From: Firmicutes bacterium UBA5500
GTDB lineage: Bacteria > Bacillota > UBA994 > UBA5500
DNA: 6,219 nt
Assembly (NCBI GenBank): GCA_002427055.1
Contig: DIPA01000103.1
Span: forward strand, 16,731 to 22,949
Reading direction: 5' to 3'
How positions within the stretch are numbered: the stretch's first letter is position 1; every line of letters starts with the position of its first letter. The translations under genes were made by a program, and so were the position numbers. The notes beneath the pieces are model-generated. The model ran no database searches. It was not told where the DNA came from and saw only the letters and a program-made list of their open reading frames with translations. Shown here one piece after another: positions 6,052 through 6,219 of the stretch.

Positions 6052-6219
6052 AGTATTCCCTCCTGATTTCTTAGTTTAACGGGGCTACCTTTGCGGCGTG
6101 CTAGAATCCGCAACACCAGAGGTGTTGCTAATATGTAGCCAGCTGTCAAATCCGGTGTAATGAACCAAAATACTAAGTTTTCCTAAGCTTTGCATCCCTC
6201 CCACTATAAAGTATTTTTT
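6052..6219 (-). promoter_or_regulatory. Leader of the COG2403-type gene with nested inverted repeats; possible promoter at the edge
   Basis: No credible gene lies here. Reading the minus strand toward the gene, GGCTAC (6140-6135) and GTAGCC (6088-6083) could form an outer stem. It encloses a perfect 8-pair hairpin GCAACACC-TCT-GGTGTTGC (6128-6110). A second possible stem, TTGCGG (6113-6108) with CCGCAA (6096-6091), shares four bases with that hairpin, so the two cannot both fully form. There is no U-tract after either, so this is not an intrinsic terminator. TATAGT at 6208-6203 could be a -10 element, but its -35 would lie outside the window. The ribosome binding site AGGAGGG is at 6064-6058. 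It matches no riboswitch class I can recognise. Confidence 0.35.

Noticed and set aside
6108..6165. TTGACA on the minus strand of the leader (about 6147-6142) as a -35 promoter element.
   Set aside because: No acceptable -10 sequence occurs 16-18 bases downstream; the position is occupied by the hairpin arm.
6030..6176. A second minus-strand frame in the leader giving a hydrophobic stretch (LTAGYILATPLVLRILARRKG) and running into the start of the COG2403-type gene.
   Set aside because: It has only a TTG start without a clear ribosome binding site, is closed by a TAG just upstream, and is short enough to occur by chance.
6085..6195. A 36-codon minus-strand reading frame in the leader, from ATG 6195 to TAG 6085, preceded by GGGAGGG.
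   Set aside because: The GGGAGGG touches the ATG with no spacing, so it is not a usable ribosome binding site. The product is not recognisable and the frame overlaps the inverted repeats. A leader peptide cannot be excluded, but I cannot support one.
1..6219. CRISPR arrays, insertion sequences, tRNA or rRNA genes, attachment sites.
   Set aside because: No direct repeat array, transposase-like frame, terminal inverted repeats or recognisable tRNA/rRNA sequence was seen; coding genes and short structured gaps account for the window.

Overview
The window looks like a chromosomal segment of a low-to-medium GC Gram-positive bacterium (Bacillota, probably a Clostridia-type anaerobe). This is inferred from very strong Shine-Dalgarno sequences close to AAGGAGGTGA in front of nearly every gene, a lipoprotein with a lipobox, an ECF sigma factor paired with a DUF4367-type membrane protein, and U-tract terminators. 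No lineage marker gene is present, so the assignment is an inference.

Layout, plus strand: the 3' end of an ECF sigma factor gene (1-173); a single-pass membrane protein that is probably its anti-sigma factor (187-924); a hairpin with a U-tract (940-990) filling almost the whole gap; a large MacB/FtsX-type ABC permease with two tandem permease repeats (1008-3404) interrupted by one in-frame TGA at 2487-2489; its MacB/LolD-type ATPase (3416-4096); and a small lipoprotein (4114-4677). A strong palindromic terminator (4703-4731) then separates this block from a convergent minus-strand gene (6051-4741) for a COG2403-type P-loop protein related to cyclic 2,3-diphosphoglycerate synthetase. The right edge (6052-6219) is the leader of that gene and contains nested inverted repeats.

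How it may work together: the sigma factor and membrane anti-sigma factor would sense an envelope signal. The ABC permease, ATPase and lipoprotein form a likely co-transcribed export or envelope-remodelling module next to them. The terminator-like hairpin ends directly against the permease ribosome binding site and leaves no room for a promoter after it, so transporter expression may depend on read-through. Whether the transporter works at all depends on the TGA. The first permease repeat reads LVPGV at the position where the second reads CVP-stop-L, so a Gly GGA to TGA nonsense change (or a sequencing error) is the simplest reading. A CxxU selenocysteine reading is a less likely alternative. 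The minus-strand gene appears to be an independent unit.
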